From Enterococcus plantarum (GTDB taxonomy: Bacteria; Bacillota; Bacilli; Lactobacillales; Enterococcaceae): a stretch of 64,000 nt of DNA. Both the position numbers and the translations under genes were made by a program. Positions 26,681-35,850 of the stretch are shown here, piece by piece (the stretch's first letter is position 1; every line of letters begins with the position of its first letter). The stretch lies in contig NZ_MIKA01000003.1 in the NCBI RefSeq assembly GCF_001730295.1, forward strand, positions 1 to 64,000, in the 5' to 3' direction. Under the pieces are notes generated by a model. That model searched no databases, was not told the DNA's origin, and saw only the letters and a list, made by a program, of their open reading frames with translations.

Positions 26681-28156
26681 ATGAAAGAAAAACTCGAACA
26701 AGCAAATCAATTTATTGAAGAAAATAAAGGGACAATCAATGATATTTATCGCCAAGGTTATCATTTGATGGCCCCTGTCGGTTGGATGAATGATCCAAAT
26801 GGATTTGTCTATTACAAAGGTGAGTATCATTTGTTTTATCAATATTATCCATACGATAGTGTTTGGGGGCCAATGCACTGGGGACATGCTAAATCAAAAG
26901 ACTTGATACATTGGCAAGAGCTACCCGTAGCGCTAGCGCCTAGTGAAGAATATGATTTAGATGGGTGTTTTTCAGGAAGTGCCATTGAAAAAGATGGAAA
27001 ACTCTTTTTAATGTACACTGGCCATTACGAACGTGAAGGAATCAAACGAGAAGTTCAGTGTATTGCAGTATCAGATGACGGTATCCATTTTGAAAAATTT
27101 TCTGGAAATCCTGTGATTTCGGATCAACATATTAAGGGGATCGCGCCAATTGAAGATTTTCGTGATCCTAAAATAGAGAAACGCAATGGAATCTATTACA
27201 GTGTCATTGCTTCGAAAACAACGGATCAACGAGGACAAATTTTATTATTTCAATCGGAAGATCTATTCCTTTGGAAATTTACTTCTGTATTGCTAACAGG
27301 AAAACGAGATCAAGGGATCATGTGGGAATGTCCAGACTTATTTCATTTGGACGGAAAAGATGTCTTGTTGATTTCGCCGATTGAAATGAAGAAAAAAGAT
27401 AATTTATATGAAAATATCAACTCGACAGTAGCTTTTATAGGTGAAGTAGATTGGTTAACGGGCCGTTTTATTGTAGAAAATCACCATGAGATTGATTTTG
27501 GCCTAGATTTTTACGCCCCTCAAACTTGTGTAGATGACCAAGGCCGGCGGATCATGGTTGCTTGGATGCAGATGTGGGGACGTAACATGCCGACAAATGA
27601 TTTAGGACATTTCTGGGCAGGGGCTATGACGTTGCCACGTGAACTTCATGTGGTCAATAAAAAATTGATTCAACAACCAATTAATACAATATATGAATTG
27701 ATTATGGATAAAAAAACTATTATAAAAGAAAAACTAGAGGATTCATCCGTTGAACTAGATGATAATGACGCGAAGCAATTCTATATTGAGTTTAGTGGGA
27801 TTTTGAGACAAACTAAAACATTAACAATAAAGGTTCTTAGAACGAAGGAGTCTTCTGTTGAACTGATTTACGATCCTAATACTGACTATTTATCTATTAG
27901 TCGTGATAGCTTTGGTTTAACAATCACAGGAAATGAAACAGAGCAATTAACAAAGCGTACGGCAAGTGTTCCTTTACTAAATGATAGACTTGTGTTAGAA
28001 ATATTTAGAGATACATCTTCAATAGAAGTATTTGCAAATGAAATAGCCGTAATGTCTATGAACTTTTATGAAACAGAACAAAGTGAACCTCCGATAGTAT
28101 CAGTGATGGGGAAAGTTGAACAATTGAGACTAAATTATGGAACAATCAAAATATAA
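26681..28156 (+). CDS. GH32 beta-fructosidase (sucrose or fructo-oligosaccharide hydrolase)
   Basis: 491 residues from the ATG at 26681 (GGAGAG upstream). The GH32 nucleophile Asp38 is in GWMNDPNG, the FRDPK transition-state Asp near 163 and the acid/base Glu in WECPDLF near 217; a C-terminal beta-sandwich follows from about 340. There is no signal peptide, so it acts on imported sugar in the cytoplasm. Paired with an ABC importer rather than a PTS, the likely substrate is unphosphorylated sucrose or short fructans. The longer frame from 26609 overlaps the permease and is not used. Confidence 0.92.
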   Translation: MKEKLEQANQFIEENKGTINDIYRQGYHLMAPVGWMNDPNGFVYYKGEYHLFYQYYPYDSVWGPMHWGHAKSKDLIHWQELPVALAPSEEYDLDGCFSGSAIEKDGKLFLMYTGHYEREGIKREVQCIAVSDDGIHFEKFSGNPVISDQHIKGIAPIEDFRDPKIEKRNGIYYSVIASKTTDQRGQILLFQSEDLFLWKFTSVLLTGKRDQGIMWECPDLFHLDGKDVLLISPIEMKKKDNLYENINSTVAFIGEVDWLTGRFIVENHHEIDFGLDFYAPQTCVDDQGRRIMVAWMQMWGRNMPTNDLGHFWAGAMTLPRELHVVNKKLIQQPINTIYELIMDKKTIIKEKLEDSSVELDDNDAKQFYIEFSGILRQTKTLTIKVLRTKESSVELIYDPNTDYLSISRDSFGLTITGNETEQLTKRTASVPLLNDRLVLEIFRDTSSIEVFANEIAVMSMNFYETEQSEPPIVSVMGKVEQLRLNYGTIKI

Positions 28157-28159
28157 TGT

Positions 28160-28215
28160 AAAAGAAGCCCTTACCGTTGTTGAGCGAAGAAAACATCGAT
28201 AAGGGCTTCTTTTTA
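28160..28215 (+). terminator. terminator of the fructan operon
   Basis: AAAGAAGCCCTTA pairs with TAAGGGCTTCTTT around a loop of about 26 bases, with a T run following. Confidence 0.88.
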
Positions 28216-28650
28216 CAGCTACTTCGTACTTCTTGCACTCTTTTAGCAAGCGTCAAAGAAGTATAATGAAAAGATCAGGTTGCTTTGATGGTTTTATGAA
28301 TAGAACTTAGGTTCAAACCAACAATATTTAACGAGTTGTTTGAACCTATGAATGTATAATATACGCGTTCAGTTAAACTAAAAATAAACCCTTCATACAC
28401 ACACTATATGAAGGGAAACACAATATGAAAAAACTAAGAACAAATGTATAATACCATTTTTGTTTTAAATTCTCAAATATTTCGAATTACACATAAAAAA
28501 TTGAGAATATTGTTATGAATAATATATTTTAGGTAAAAAAAGTGTTCAAGTGATTACTGGTTTTATCTTATATTATTTTTAAACTAGTATATTCTCATAT
28601 AATTATTTTTGAAACGACTAAATAGTCACTAGTTAGAAAGAGTTGTCACT
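28216..28650. other. gene-free AT-rich stretch with a hairpin
   Basis: No coding frame is supportable. A perfect 9-bp hairpin CCCTTCATA-9 bases-TATGAAGGG lies at about 28389-28415, without a T run, so it is not a classic terminator. It may be a leader of the decayed gene that follows. Confidence 0.4.
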
Positions 28651-28882
28651 GTGCAACGAAAAACGGATATAAAAATTGGATTTAGGAAAAAATTTGAAAT
28701 AAAGGAAAAAGAAGCAAAAAAAATACAATGCGACTGCCATCAATTTAGATAATGATCCTAAAAATCAATTTTTATGGAGATTCATTGTTGTAATTAGAGT
28801 AATAATTCTAGCAATAATCTCAGGGATTATTTATTATTTTAATCAAAAAATGAAGTACGGACAGGGGAAATCAGAGGAATGA
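28651..28882 (+). pseudogene. frameshifted small membrane protein gene
   Basis: From GTG 28651 the frame reads MQRKTDIKIGFRKKFE and then stops. Removing one A from the A8 run at 28716-28723 joins it to a frame encoding YNATAINLDNDPKNQF and a hydrophobic segment (FIVVIRVIILAIISGIIYYF), ending with TGA at 28880-28882. The reconstructed product is about 76 residues with one membrane segment. Either the gene is broken or slippage on A8 restores it. No family is recognised. Confidence 0.5.
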
Positions 28883-29083
28883 AAAAACTCCTAAATCAAC
28901 CAGAATGATGAAGATTGATCTAGGAACTTATAAGTCAAATTTTTTCAGCCATCTCAGAAGAAGAGAGCAATTTGAATTTTTTTAAATATATGACGGGTAC
29001 AAAAAGACAACGAGAGCAAAAAAATGTCTTGAAACTTAATGATCAAAAAGTAAACCATATCCTAAAGCAACGATTTCTCTAAC
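28879..29083 (+). pseudogene. remnant of a second small gene
   Basis: An ATG overlapping the previous stop starts MKKLLNQPE and then stops. A shift gives MMKIDLGTYKSNFF, and a second shift in a T6 run gives AISEEESNLNFFKYMTGTKRQREQKN. Three short frames in a row read as continuous coding sequence, which suggests a decayed gene coupled to the one before. The end runs into the 3' end of the minus-strand ydcF-like gene. No family is recognised. Confidence 0.35.
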
Positions 29084-29617
29084 ATATGTTTTAAATCGAG
29101 CAGAAGATTTAGAAACTGCTGGTAGTCCGCTGATTTCAGAAATACCCAAACGCTTTGCTAATAGTTTTGAGCGATACATATGAAAGTCGCTTGTAACAAT
29201 AACGGTATTCCCTAGCGCTCGTTTCTTTTGAGCATTTTGGATGTTTTCTTTAGTACGTGTAGAGGTATCTTCAGTTAAAATTTGTTTTTGTGAAATTCCG
29301 TTCGCTCTTAAATATTCCGCCATTACGTTGGCCTCGCTGTCAGGCTCGTCAGATCCCTTACCTCCGCAAACAATAGCAGTTGCCGCTGGATGCTCTTTTA
29401 GATAAGGGATTGCTGCGTCTAATCGTTCTTTTAAAACCGTACTTGGATAAGCATGATCTTTTGATGTACCTCTTACTTGTGCACCTAAAATAAGCACAGT
29501 ATCTGGCGTTGCTGTTGGTTGCTCTTTTGTTCCACTTAAAATAAGGAAAAGAACAAGAGCAGTATATGTAATTCCTAAACCTATAATAATCAACATCATT
29601 CGTTTCACCCATTTCAT
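29036..29617 (-). CDS. YdcF/SanA-family (DUF218) membrane protein
   Basis: 193 residues on the minus strand. One N-terminal membrane segment (about 7-29) is followed by an extracytoplasmic DUF218 domain. Its motifs are VLILGAQVRG (about 42), VCGGKGSDEPDSEANVM near 83 and VTSDFHMYRSKLLAKRLG near 146. Family members (E. coli SanA, YdcF) are linked to envelope integrity; the reaction is unknown. It stands alone, facing away from the upstream decayed genes. Confidence 0.88.
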   Translation of the reverse strand: MKWVKRMMLIIIGLGITYTALVLFLILSGTKEQPTATPDTVLILGAQVRGTSKDHAYPSTVLKERLDAAIPYLKEHPAATAIVCGGKGSDEPDSEANVMAEYLRANGISQKQILTEDTSTRTKENIQNAQKKRALGNTVIVTSDFHMYRSKLLAKRLGISEISGLPAVSKSSARFKTYVREIVALGYGLLFDH

Positions 29618-29774
29618 AACACCACACCCTTTCTTGTCCAGTGTATTAGATAATCAGTGAAAATAGTGAATTCGAACATTGATTTAAAGTTTTTTTAACG
29701 ATTTCAAGAGAAAGTATAACAGAGTGAGTAAAAATAGCTTATACTCTTTGTAAACCATAATAATGGAGGCAACT

Positions 29775-30626
29775 ATGCGAACTGAAGAAGAAATGTTTAC
29801 CTTGATTTTAGATACTGCAAAAGATGATTCTAGAGTGCTAGCTGTTGGAATGAACGGTTCTCGAACCAATAAAAATGTGCCAAAAGATCTATTTCAAGAT
29901 TATGATATTGTTTATATTGTAGAATCAGTAGATAGCTTTCTTAAAGACCAGTCGTGGATCGATCGATTTGGTACACGTTTAATTATGCAGACACCAGAAG
30001 ATATGGTGTTGTTTTCGCCAACTAAAAATGGAAGATATACTTATTTGATGCTATTTGAAGATGGGAATCGAATCGACCTTACTTTGTGTCCAAAAGAGCA
30101 AGCAGAAACTTGGAACGAAGGAGATTGTTTAGCTGAAATTTTGTTGGATAAACATCAATTGTTGCCAAATTTATCAGAAGCGACGGATCAAGAGTACTGG
30201 GTCAAACCTCCAAGTCAGGCAGAATTTTTTGATTGTTGTAATGAGTTCTGGTGGGTCAGTACTTATGTGGTCAAAGGGTTGTGTCGGAATGAATTGTTTT
30301 ATGCGGCGGACCATTTAAATGAAAACTGTCGAAAAGAACTTTTACGGTTGCTTTCTTGGCAAGTTGGGGCAGAACAAGGGTATCAGTTTAGTGTTGGGAA
30401 AAATGATAAATATTTGCCTGATTATTTGACGGAGGAACAATACGATGCTGTTCAAAAAACAATGGATGTTTCTAGTATTCATGCGGCTTGGTCCGCTTTG
30501 GTTTCATTACAAAAACAATTTGATTATAACGCCCAGCTATTTTCACAAAAATATGGCTTGGAATATGATCAAAGAACAGCAGAGAAAGTCTTGGAGTATA
30601 CAGCAAATTTTAATGTAAGTTCTTAA
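29775..30626 (+). CDS. ANT(6)-like aminoglycoside (streptomycin) 6-adenylyltransferase
   Basis: 283 residues from the ATG at 29775, with GGAGG 5 bases upstream; an ATG at 29763 overlaps that site. The nucleotidyltransferase region has GMNGSRTNKNVPKDLFQDYDIVYIV (about 25-49), with the DYD metal-binding pair, and EDGNRIDLTLCP near 94 with the third Asp. These match the AadK/AadE family, which adenylates streptomycin. It stands alone, with no resistance island, integron or IS around it, so it resembles an intrinsic chromosomal enzyme like B. subtilis AadK. Resistance is not shown by the sequence alone. Confidence 0.85.
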   Translation: MRTEEEMFTLILDTAKDDSRVLAVGMNGSRTNKNVPKDLFQDYDIVYIVESVDSFLKDQSWIDRFGTRLIMQTPEDMVLFSPTKNGRYTYLMLFEDGNRIDLTLCPKEQAETWNEGDCLAEILLDKHQLLPNLSEATDQEYWVKPPSQAEFFDCCNEFWWVSTYVVKGLCRNELFYAADHLNENCRKELLRLLSWQVGAEQGYQFSVGKNDKYLPDYLTEEQYDAVQKTMDVSSIHAAWSALVSLQKQFDYNAQLFSQKYGLEYDQRTAEKVLEYTANFNVSS

Positions 30627-31035
30627 ATTAAAGGGATTTTTCGACAAAATAGACAAGGTTTGAGTTCGTTTTTAAAGTTTATTGTAATTAAATTAGAATT
30701 TCCCTAAAGATAATGCCAAATAGTCTTTTTTCCTCTACCTAATGTGTGGTAGAATGATAAGTGCACTGCATCGAACTTTGATGGTTGTGGTTTCCTGTTT
30801 AGTAGAAATAGTTGAAATTTAAACGTTTATACATAAAAATATGAATTTTTTCTCATATGTAAGCAAATTAATTGAAGAATGAGAGGAATTTAACTAAACT
30901 AACTTTAAAATAAAAGCACTAATAAAAATTTTAGACAATTTAAGGAAGAGTTACTTCCTTTTATTTTATTTCAAAAACAGGGAAAAGCATAAAATCAAAG
31001 GAAGCATATAAATCATAAAAAAGGAAGATAGCTCA
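30627..31035 (+). other. non-coding leader region ahead of the L,D-transpeptidase gene
   Basis: No gene is supportable. A candidate extended -10 (TGGTAGAAT) is near 30747-30755. A 7-bp hairpin AAGGAAG-AGTTA-CTTCCTT (30942-30960) followed by TTATTTTATTT lies 75 bases before the gene. If transcription starts upstream this could act as an attenuator, but it may simply be a weak terminator. Confidence 0.4.
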
Positions 31036-32508
31036 ATGGAAAACGAAGAAACAGTTAGCCGCTCAGAAAAAAATACAAGGGCACCTCAAAACAATAATCA
31101 CTCACATAATAAAACGAAGAAATGGTTAGTCCCAGTAGTCGGTTTGCTGATTTTTTTGGCATTGATATTCACTGGCGGGTTAGTCTACTTTCAATCACAT
31201 TTCTTTATCAGTGCGAAGGCAAATGGTGTTGATATCAGCTTGCTAAACACAAAAGATGCGAAAAAGAAGCTAGAAGAACTGAATAAAGCTGAATCTGTTG
31301 TCATCAAAGTAAATGATAAAGAAGAAAAAATTACACTACCTGAAAAATATGAAATTACAGAAGAGTATTTAAAACAAAATATTGGGGATCGTTCAATTAA
31401 ATTACCAATCAATGAAAATTACAAATCAGAACTAAAAAATAAATTAAACGAACTTACCTTCGAAGAAGGAACTCCAAGTCAAGATGCTCGGATCGAAAAA
31501 GTGGATGGCAACTATCAAATCATACCAGAACAAGTTGGAACGGTTGTGGATAAAGAAGCATTGATGAACCAAGTGTTAACAGATGTTGATGCGAACAAGG
31601 GTAGTTACGTTTATGATGTGAAAGAGTTTTATCAAAAACCAACATTGACAAAAGAGGACAAAGGTCTACAGGAGAGATTAGCTGTATTGTCGAAAAAAGA
31701 AAACAAAGCGATCACGCTTGATATTAATGGCGAAAAGTTGGCTCTCACAAAAGAAGAGTTACAGTCATTTATGGATACAAAAGGTGAGGTTGATCAAAAT
31801 AAGGTTTATGCTTGGGTAGAGCAAACAAACCAAAAATATGGCTCGATTTTCCAACCAATTATTTTTAAAAATGTTCATGGTGTTACCACCAAATATAAAA
31901 ACAATGGCAGTTACGGCTGGGATATCAATATGCCGCAAACAAGAGATTTGATTGTGCAAGCAATCAATAGTGACAAAGATACTGAGACAATCACTGTACC
32001 AATTGATGGCGATGTCAATCAGTCGTCAACAGTTGATAAAGATTATGTTGAGATTGATTTAAATGATCAAAAAATGTATTTCTTCAAAGGCGGCGTAAAA
32101 GTTGTCGAAACAGACGTAATCACTGGTCGTTATAATAAAGGAACTGCGACTGTTCCTGGATTCCACACGATTTTATACAAAGATACGGATACAAAATTAG
32201 AAGGCGAAATGCTGGATGGATCAAAATACAGTGTACCAGTAAAATATTGGATGCCATTGAAGAGTTTCGGTGGTGTGGTGACTCAAATCGGAATTCATGA
32301 TGCAGATTACAAAGCAGAATATTTCGGAAACAAAGAAGCCTACAAAACAAACTTCGGGAGTAATGGTTGTATCAATACACCTGGAGACGCAGTGGCGCAA
32401 ATCTTCAACGGTGCGTATGCTGGAATGCCGGTAATCGTTTATGGACATATATATGACGATGCACCAGGTGAATTTGATAAACCAGTCGATTATGGTGAAC
32501 CCGTTTAA
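31036..32508 (+). CDS. membrane-anchored L,D-transpeptidase (Ldt of the E. faecium type)
   Basis: 490 residues. A basic cytoplasmic tail is followed by one membrane segment (about 36-57), a peptidoglycan-binding (PG_binding_4-like) domain (about 110-240) and a YkuD catalytic domain (about 345-475). The catalytic Cys445 is in SNGCINTPG, with His in IGIHDADY near 422. The enzyme makes 3-3 cross-links in peptidoglycan outside the membrane and can bypass beta-lactam-sensitive transpeptidases. The residue before Gly-Cys is Asn, where many L,D-transpeptidases have His (SHGC). Monocistronic, with its own terminator. Confidence 0.92.
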   Translation: MENEETVSRSEKNTRAPQNNNHSHNKTKKWLVPVVGLLIFLALIFTGGLVYFQSHFFISAKANGVDISLLNTKDAKKKLEELNKAESVVIKVNDKEEKITLPEKYEITEEYLKQNIGDRSIKLPINENYKSELKNKLNELTFEEGTPSQDARIEKVDGNYQIIPEQVGTVVDKEALMNQVLTDVDANKGSYVYDVKEFYQKPTLTKEDKGLQERLAVLSKKENKAITLDINGEKLALTKEELQSFMDTKGEVDQNKVYAWVEQTNQKYGSIFQPIIFKNVHGVTTKYKNNGSYGWDINMPQTRDLIVQAINSDKDTETITVPIDGDVNQSSTVDKDYVEIDLNDQKMYFFKGGVKVVETDVITGRYNKGTATVPGFHTILYKDTDTKLEGEMLDGSKYSVPVKYWMPLKSFGGVVTQIGIHDADYKAEYFGNKEAYKTNFGSNGCINTPGDAVAQIFNGAYAGMPVIVYGHIYDDAPGEFDKPVDYGEPV

Positions 32509-32516
32509 GAACTATT

Positions 32517-32545
32517 AAAAGAAGTCCAATTTGGGCTTCTTTTTA
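32517..32545 (+). terminator. terminator after the L,D-transpeptidase gene
   Basis: AAAAGAAGTCC pairs with GGGCTTCTTTT (one wobble), 5-base loop, T run included. Confidence 0.85.
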
Positions 32546-32554
32546 CTAGCAAAA

Positions 32555-32937
32555 AAAAAGAAAAGAGAACGGGCGTATGATTCACTGAAACAATTAGAGC
32601 TAGCCAAGATTATCACAAGAGAAGTCAAAGTAGCATCAGGAGCGACCACAGATAAAATCGCACTAAATTATGGTTGTAGTAGTGGATTAATTGGTTTAGA
32701 AATCGCAGATAGATTAAAAAGAACATATTTGTTTATCCACCAAAAGGACACTTTTCGATTAGTGATTTTGATAAAAATGAAAAAATTAGTCATGAGAAAG
32801 TCCATAACAGATTTTCACAAACTGTGTTAAAAGAACAGCTGGAAGAGATAAGTTTTACGTTAGTTTCTAGAGGGATGCTTTATCATGGTGAGAACTGTTA
32901 TGAAACAATCTGCCTCGAGGTTTTGTTTGAATGCTGA
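32555..32937 (+). pseudogene. broken SAM-dependent methyltransferase gene
   Basis: One frame encodes an N-terminal methyltransferase piece, KIALNYGCSSGLIGLEIADRL, the motif I region with the usual DFGCGTG changed to NYGCSSG. Just after it the coding sense moves to another frame (PPKGHFSISDFDKNEKISHEKVHN up to a stop at 32935-32937), which looks like the C-terminal part of the same family. The middle, about 80-100 residues, is missing. No clear start codon with a ribosome site is present. I read it as a deleted and frameshifted gene. Confidence 0.65.
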
Positions 32938-33009
32938 AAAATAATCATAAATTTATAGTAGAACATGTTATTATTGTAGTATCTAGAAAAACTGAACGGA
33001 GGAAACGTT

Positions 33010-33189
33010 ATGCCATTTATTCATGTCGAACTGGTTGAAGGTCGCAGTGAAGAACAACTGACAAATATGGTCAAAGAAATCACAGAAGTTGTATCAAAAA
33101 ATACAGGTGCTCCTCAAGAGAATATCCATGTTATTGTCAATGAGATGAAAAAAGATCGCTACGCACAAGGCGGAAAATGGAAAAAGTAA
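33010..33189 (+). CDS. 4-oxalocrotonate tautomerase family protein
   Basis: 59 residues. The catalytic Pro1 (after Met removal) opens the protein [36 protein letters not shown] closes it, as in 4-OT/XylH-like tautomerases. ACGGAGG is about 7 bases upstream of the ATG. The role in enterococci is unknown; it is often a stand-alone gene, as here. No terminator is obvious before the thrS promoter. Confidence 0.9.
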   Translation: MPFIHVELVEGRSEEQLTNMVKEITEVVSKNTGAPQENIHVIVNEMKKDRYAQGGKWKK

Positions 33190-33206
33190 TCATTTTTAAT
33201 AAATGC

Positions 33207-33235
33207 TTGCTTTTTAGTTAAAGAAGTGGTTAAAT
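33207..33235 (+). promoter_or_regulatory. promoter of the thrS T-box transcript
   Basis: TTGCTT (33207-33212), 17 bases, then TTAAAT (33230-33235) preceded by TG at 33227-33228 (extended -10). The transcript would start near 33242, just ahead of the T-box. Confidence 0.5.
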
Positions 33236-33241
33236 TAACAC

Positions 33242-33487
33242 ATAAATGATTGATGAGAAAGACAACTGAACTTGCAAGCAGTCTTTTAGAGAGGAAAATC
33301 TCGGCTGAAAATTTTCCAGACCCGCACAAGGAATGACCACTTTTTCCAACCTTTGTCGAAACAAAGGCGGTCGTACCGTTAACACGCTTGAGGAACATGG
33401 CTGTTTGCTGTGTTTAAAAATAGGTGGAACCACGAATTTTTCGTCCTAGTAGCTGATAATTTTATCAGCTACTAGGACTTATTTTTT
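33242..33487 (+). promoter_or_regulatory. T-box riboswitch (threonine) with terminator
   Basis: The T-box core AGGTGGAACCACG (33422-33434) is followed by a perfect terminator stem (TCCTAGTAGCTGATAA with its complement, 33444-33478) and a T run. The stem I region upstream holds GACC in AATGACCACT at about 33333-33342; the ACC triplet (33336-33338) is the likely threonine specifier. The core UGGA would pair with a UCCA acceptor end, fitting a tRNA-Thr with U73. Uncharged tRNA-Thr should stabilise the antiterminator and switch on thrS. Confidence 0.92.
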
Positions 33488-33562
33488 TGCTCAAGTGAAT
33501 TGATATTGTTGGAAAGTCTAAGATTCTCATAATCAATGATAAAAAAATTGGAGGAAACAAAA

Positions 33563-35503
33563 ATGTCAATCAACATTACTTTTCCAGATGGCGCAGTCAA
33601 AGAATTTGAGACTGGTTCATCAACATTGGACATTGCTAAAAGCATCAGTAACAGTTTAGCTAAAAAAGCATTAGCAGGTAAATTCAATGGTACATTAATA
33701 GATTTAGTTCGCCCGATTGAAGAAGACGGGTCAATCGAAATTGTAACGCCAGATCACGAGGATGCCCTTGGAATTTTACGTCATTCTTCAGCCCACTTAA
33801 TGGCCAATGCACTACGTCGTTTATTCCCGAAAATCAAATTTGGTGTCGGTCCAGCGATTGATTCTGGTTTCTATTATGATACAGATAATGGTGAAAATCC
33901 TATTACAGCAGAAGATTTGCCAGCAATTGAAGCTGAAATGATGAAAATCGTCAAAGAGAATAATCCAATTGTCCGCAAAGTTGTTTCTAAAAGCGAAGCG
34001 TTAGAATTGTTTGCGGATGATCCATATAAAGTTGAATTGATTTCAGAGCTTCCAGAAGAGGAAGTCATCACTGTTTATGATCAAGGCGACTTTGTTGATT
34101 TATGTCGTGGTGTCCATGTGCCTTCAACTGGACGTATTCAAGTATTCCAATTATTATCAGTTGCTGGTGCGTATTGGAGAGGAAATTCCAATAACCAAAT
34201 GATGCAACGTATTTACGGAACAGCCTTCTTCGATAAAAAAGATTTAAAAGAATTTATCAAGATGCGTGAAGAAGCCAAAGAACGTGATCATCGTAAATTA
34301 GGAAAAGAGCTTGATTTATTCATGCTTAATCCAGATGTTGGTTCGGGTTTGCCATTCTGGTTGCCAAAAGGCGCAACCATCCGCCGCACTATTGAACGTT
34401 ATATTACAGATAAAGAAATTAGCTTAGGTTATCAACATGTGTATACACCTATCATGGCGAATGTTGAGTTTTATAAGCGATCTGGTCACTGGGATCACTA
34501 TCATGAAGATATGTTTCCACCGATGGATATGGGAGATGGCGAAATGTTAGTTCTTCGTCCAATGAACTGTCCACATCACATGATGGTTTATAAAAATGAT
34601 ATCCACAGCTACCGTGAACTGCCGATTAGAATTGCAGAACTTGGTATGATGCACCGTTATGAAAAGTCTGGGGCGTTATCTGGGTTACAACGTGTACGTG
34701 AAATGACGTTGAATGATGGGCATACATTTGTTCGTCCAGATCAGATCAAAGAAGAGTTCTTACGCACTTTGAAGTTAATGGTAGAAGTTTACGCTGATTT
34801 TGATGTGACAGATTATCGTTTCCGTTTAAGTTTAAGAGACCCGAATAACAAAGAAAAATACTTTGATGATGATGCAATGTGGGAAAGATCTCAAACAATG
34901 ATCAAAGAAGCGGCAGATGAAGCAGGGATCGATTATTTTGAAGCAGAAGGTGAAGCAGCATTTTACGGTCCTAAACTGGATGTTCAAGTAAAAACGGCTT
35001 TAGGGATGGAAGAAACACTGTCTACAATTCAAATCGATGCATTATTACCAGAACGTTTTGATTTGACTTATGTAGGAGAAGATGGCGAAAATACACATCG
35101 TCCGTTAGTTATCCACAGAGGGATTGTTTCGACGATGGAACGTTTCGTAGCATACCTAACTGAAGTATACAAAGGCGCTTTCCCAACTTGGTTAGCACCG
35201 ATTCAAGCAACTATTATTCCAGTATCTGTTGAAGCACATTCTGATTATGCGTATGAAGTGAAAAAACGTTTACAAGAACAAGGATTACGTATCGAAGTAG
35301 ATGACCGTAATGAAAAAATGGGTTATAAGATTCGAGCATCTCAAACGCAAAAAATTCCTTATCAAATCGTAGTTGGAGATAAAGAAATGGATGATGCAAC
35401 AGTCAATATCCGTCGTTACGGAAGCAAAGAAACAGAGGTTATCGATTTAAATATCTTTGTTGATAGTATGGTCGCTGATGTAGCAAATTATAGTAGAAAA
35501 TAA
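33563..35503 (+). CDS. thrS: threonyl-tRNA synthetase
   Basis: 646 residues from the ATG at 33563 with GGAGG 8 bases upstream. An N-terminal TGS domain (1-60) is followed by the editing domain with [11 protein letters not shown] near 74 and [10 protein letters not shown] near 182. The class II core carries the zinc/threonine residues in [10 protein letters not shown] (about 333) and motif 3 [18 protein letters not shown]; the anticodon-binding domain follows from about 545. It charges tRNA-Thr. Controlled by the T-box upstream. Confidence 0.97.
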   Translation: MSINITFPDGAVKEFETGSSTLDIAKSISNSLAKKALAGKFNGTLIDLVRPIEEDGSIEIVTPDHEDALGILRHSSAHLMANALRRLFPKIKFGVGPAIDSGFYYDTDNGENPITAEDLPAIEAEMMKIVKENNPIVRKVVSKSEALELFADDPYKVELISELPEEEVITVYDQGDFVDLCRGVHVPSTGRIQVFQLLSVAGAYWRGNSNNQMMQRIYGTAFFDKKDLKEFIKMREEAKERDHRKLGKELDLFMLNPDVGSGLPFWLPKGATIRRTIERYITDKEISLGYQHVYTPIMANVEFYKRSGHWDHYHEDMFPPMDMGDGEMLVLRPMNCPHHMMVYKNDIHSYRELPIRIAELGMMHRYEKSGALSGLQRVREMTLNDGHTFVRPDQIKEEFLRTLKLMVEVYADFDVTDYRFRLSLRDPNNKEKYFDDDAMWERSQTMIKEAADEAGIDYFEAEGEAAFYGPKLDVQVKTALGMEETLSTIQIDALLPERFDLTYVGEDGENTHRPLVIHRGIVSTMERFVAYLTEVYKGAFPTWLAPIQATIIPVSVEAHSDYAYEVKKRLQEQGLRIEVDDRNEKMGYKIRASQTQKIPYQIVVGDKEMDDATVNIRRYGSKETEVIDLNIFVDSMVADVANYSRK

Positions 35504-35507
35504 TTAG

Positions 35508-35685
35508 AAAAAGAGGTTGGGGCAGAAGTGTTTAACTCCGAGAAATAAGAAGGAATTTACGAAAATTGCTCTTCAAATTTTTGTGACCAAGTAGGTACTG
35601 TGCAACATCAACTTGTTCCTTGTTGTGTTTTACAGCAATTTCGGCTTATTTCCGAAGGAGTTGCTTCTGCGCCCACCGTTTATTC
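35508..35685 (+). repeat. mosaic 3'-end repeat element (long copy)
   Basis: GGTTGGGGCAGAAG (from 35514) pairs with CTTCTGCGCCCACC (about 35664-35677) to close an arm of about 160 bases. Inner pieces match other copies: GTGTTTAA...CGAGAA and AAGTAGGTA...CAACATCAACTTG recur at 63538-63585, and CTTATTTCCGAA...TTGCTTCTGC...CCCACCGTTTATTC recurs at 55039-55078. Confidence 0.75.
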
Positions 35686-35693
35686 GGTTACTA

Positions 35694-35739
35694 AGAGCCT
35701 GAAACATAACCTTTTTAGTTATGTACCAGGCTCTTTTTA
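35694..35739 (+). terminator. terminator after thrS
   Basis: AGAGCCTG...ATAAC pairs with GTTAT...CAGGCTCT around a short loop, followed by TTTTTAT. Confidence 0.85.
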
Positions 35740-35850
35740 TTCAGTAAAAGTTAAATATTTTCTTAGTAAGAGGATTCCCTCTATTTTTTTTCACGTTTTT
35801 TCGTTACAATAGAGAAGCGAGACTTTTCTCATATGGAGGATTAAGGATAA

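Noticed and set aside
32531-32830. Intact 99-codon gene after the Ldt terminator
   Set aside because: It starts inside the terminator, and the methyltransferase sense continues in another frame; better explained as a pseudogene.
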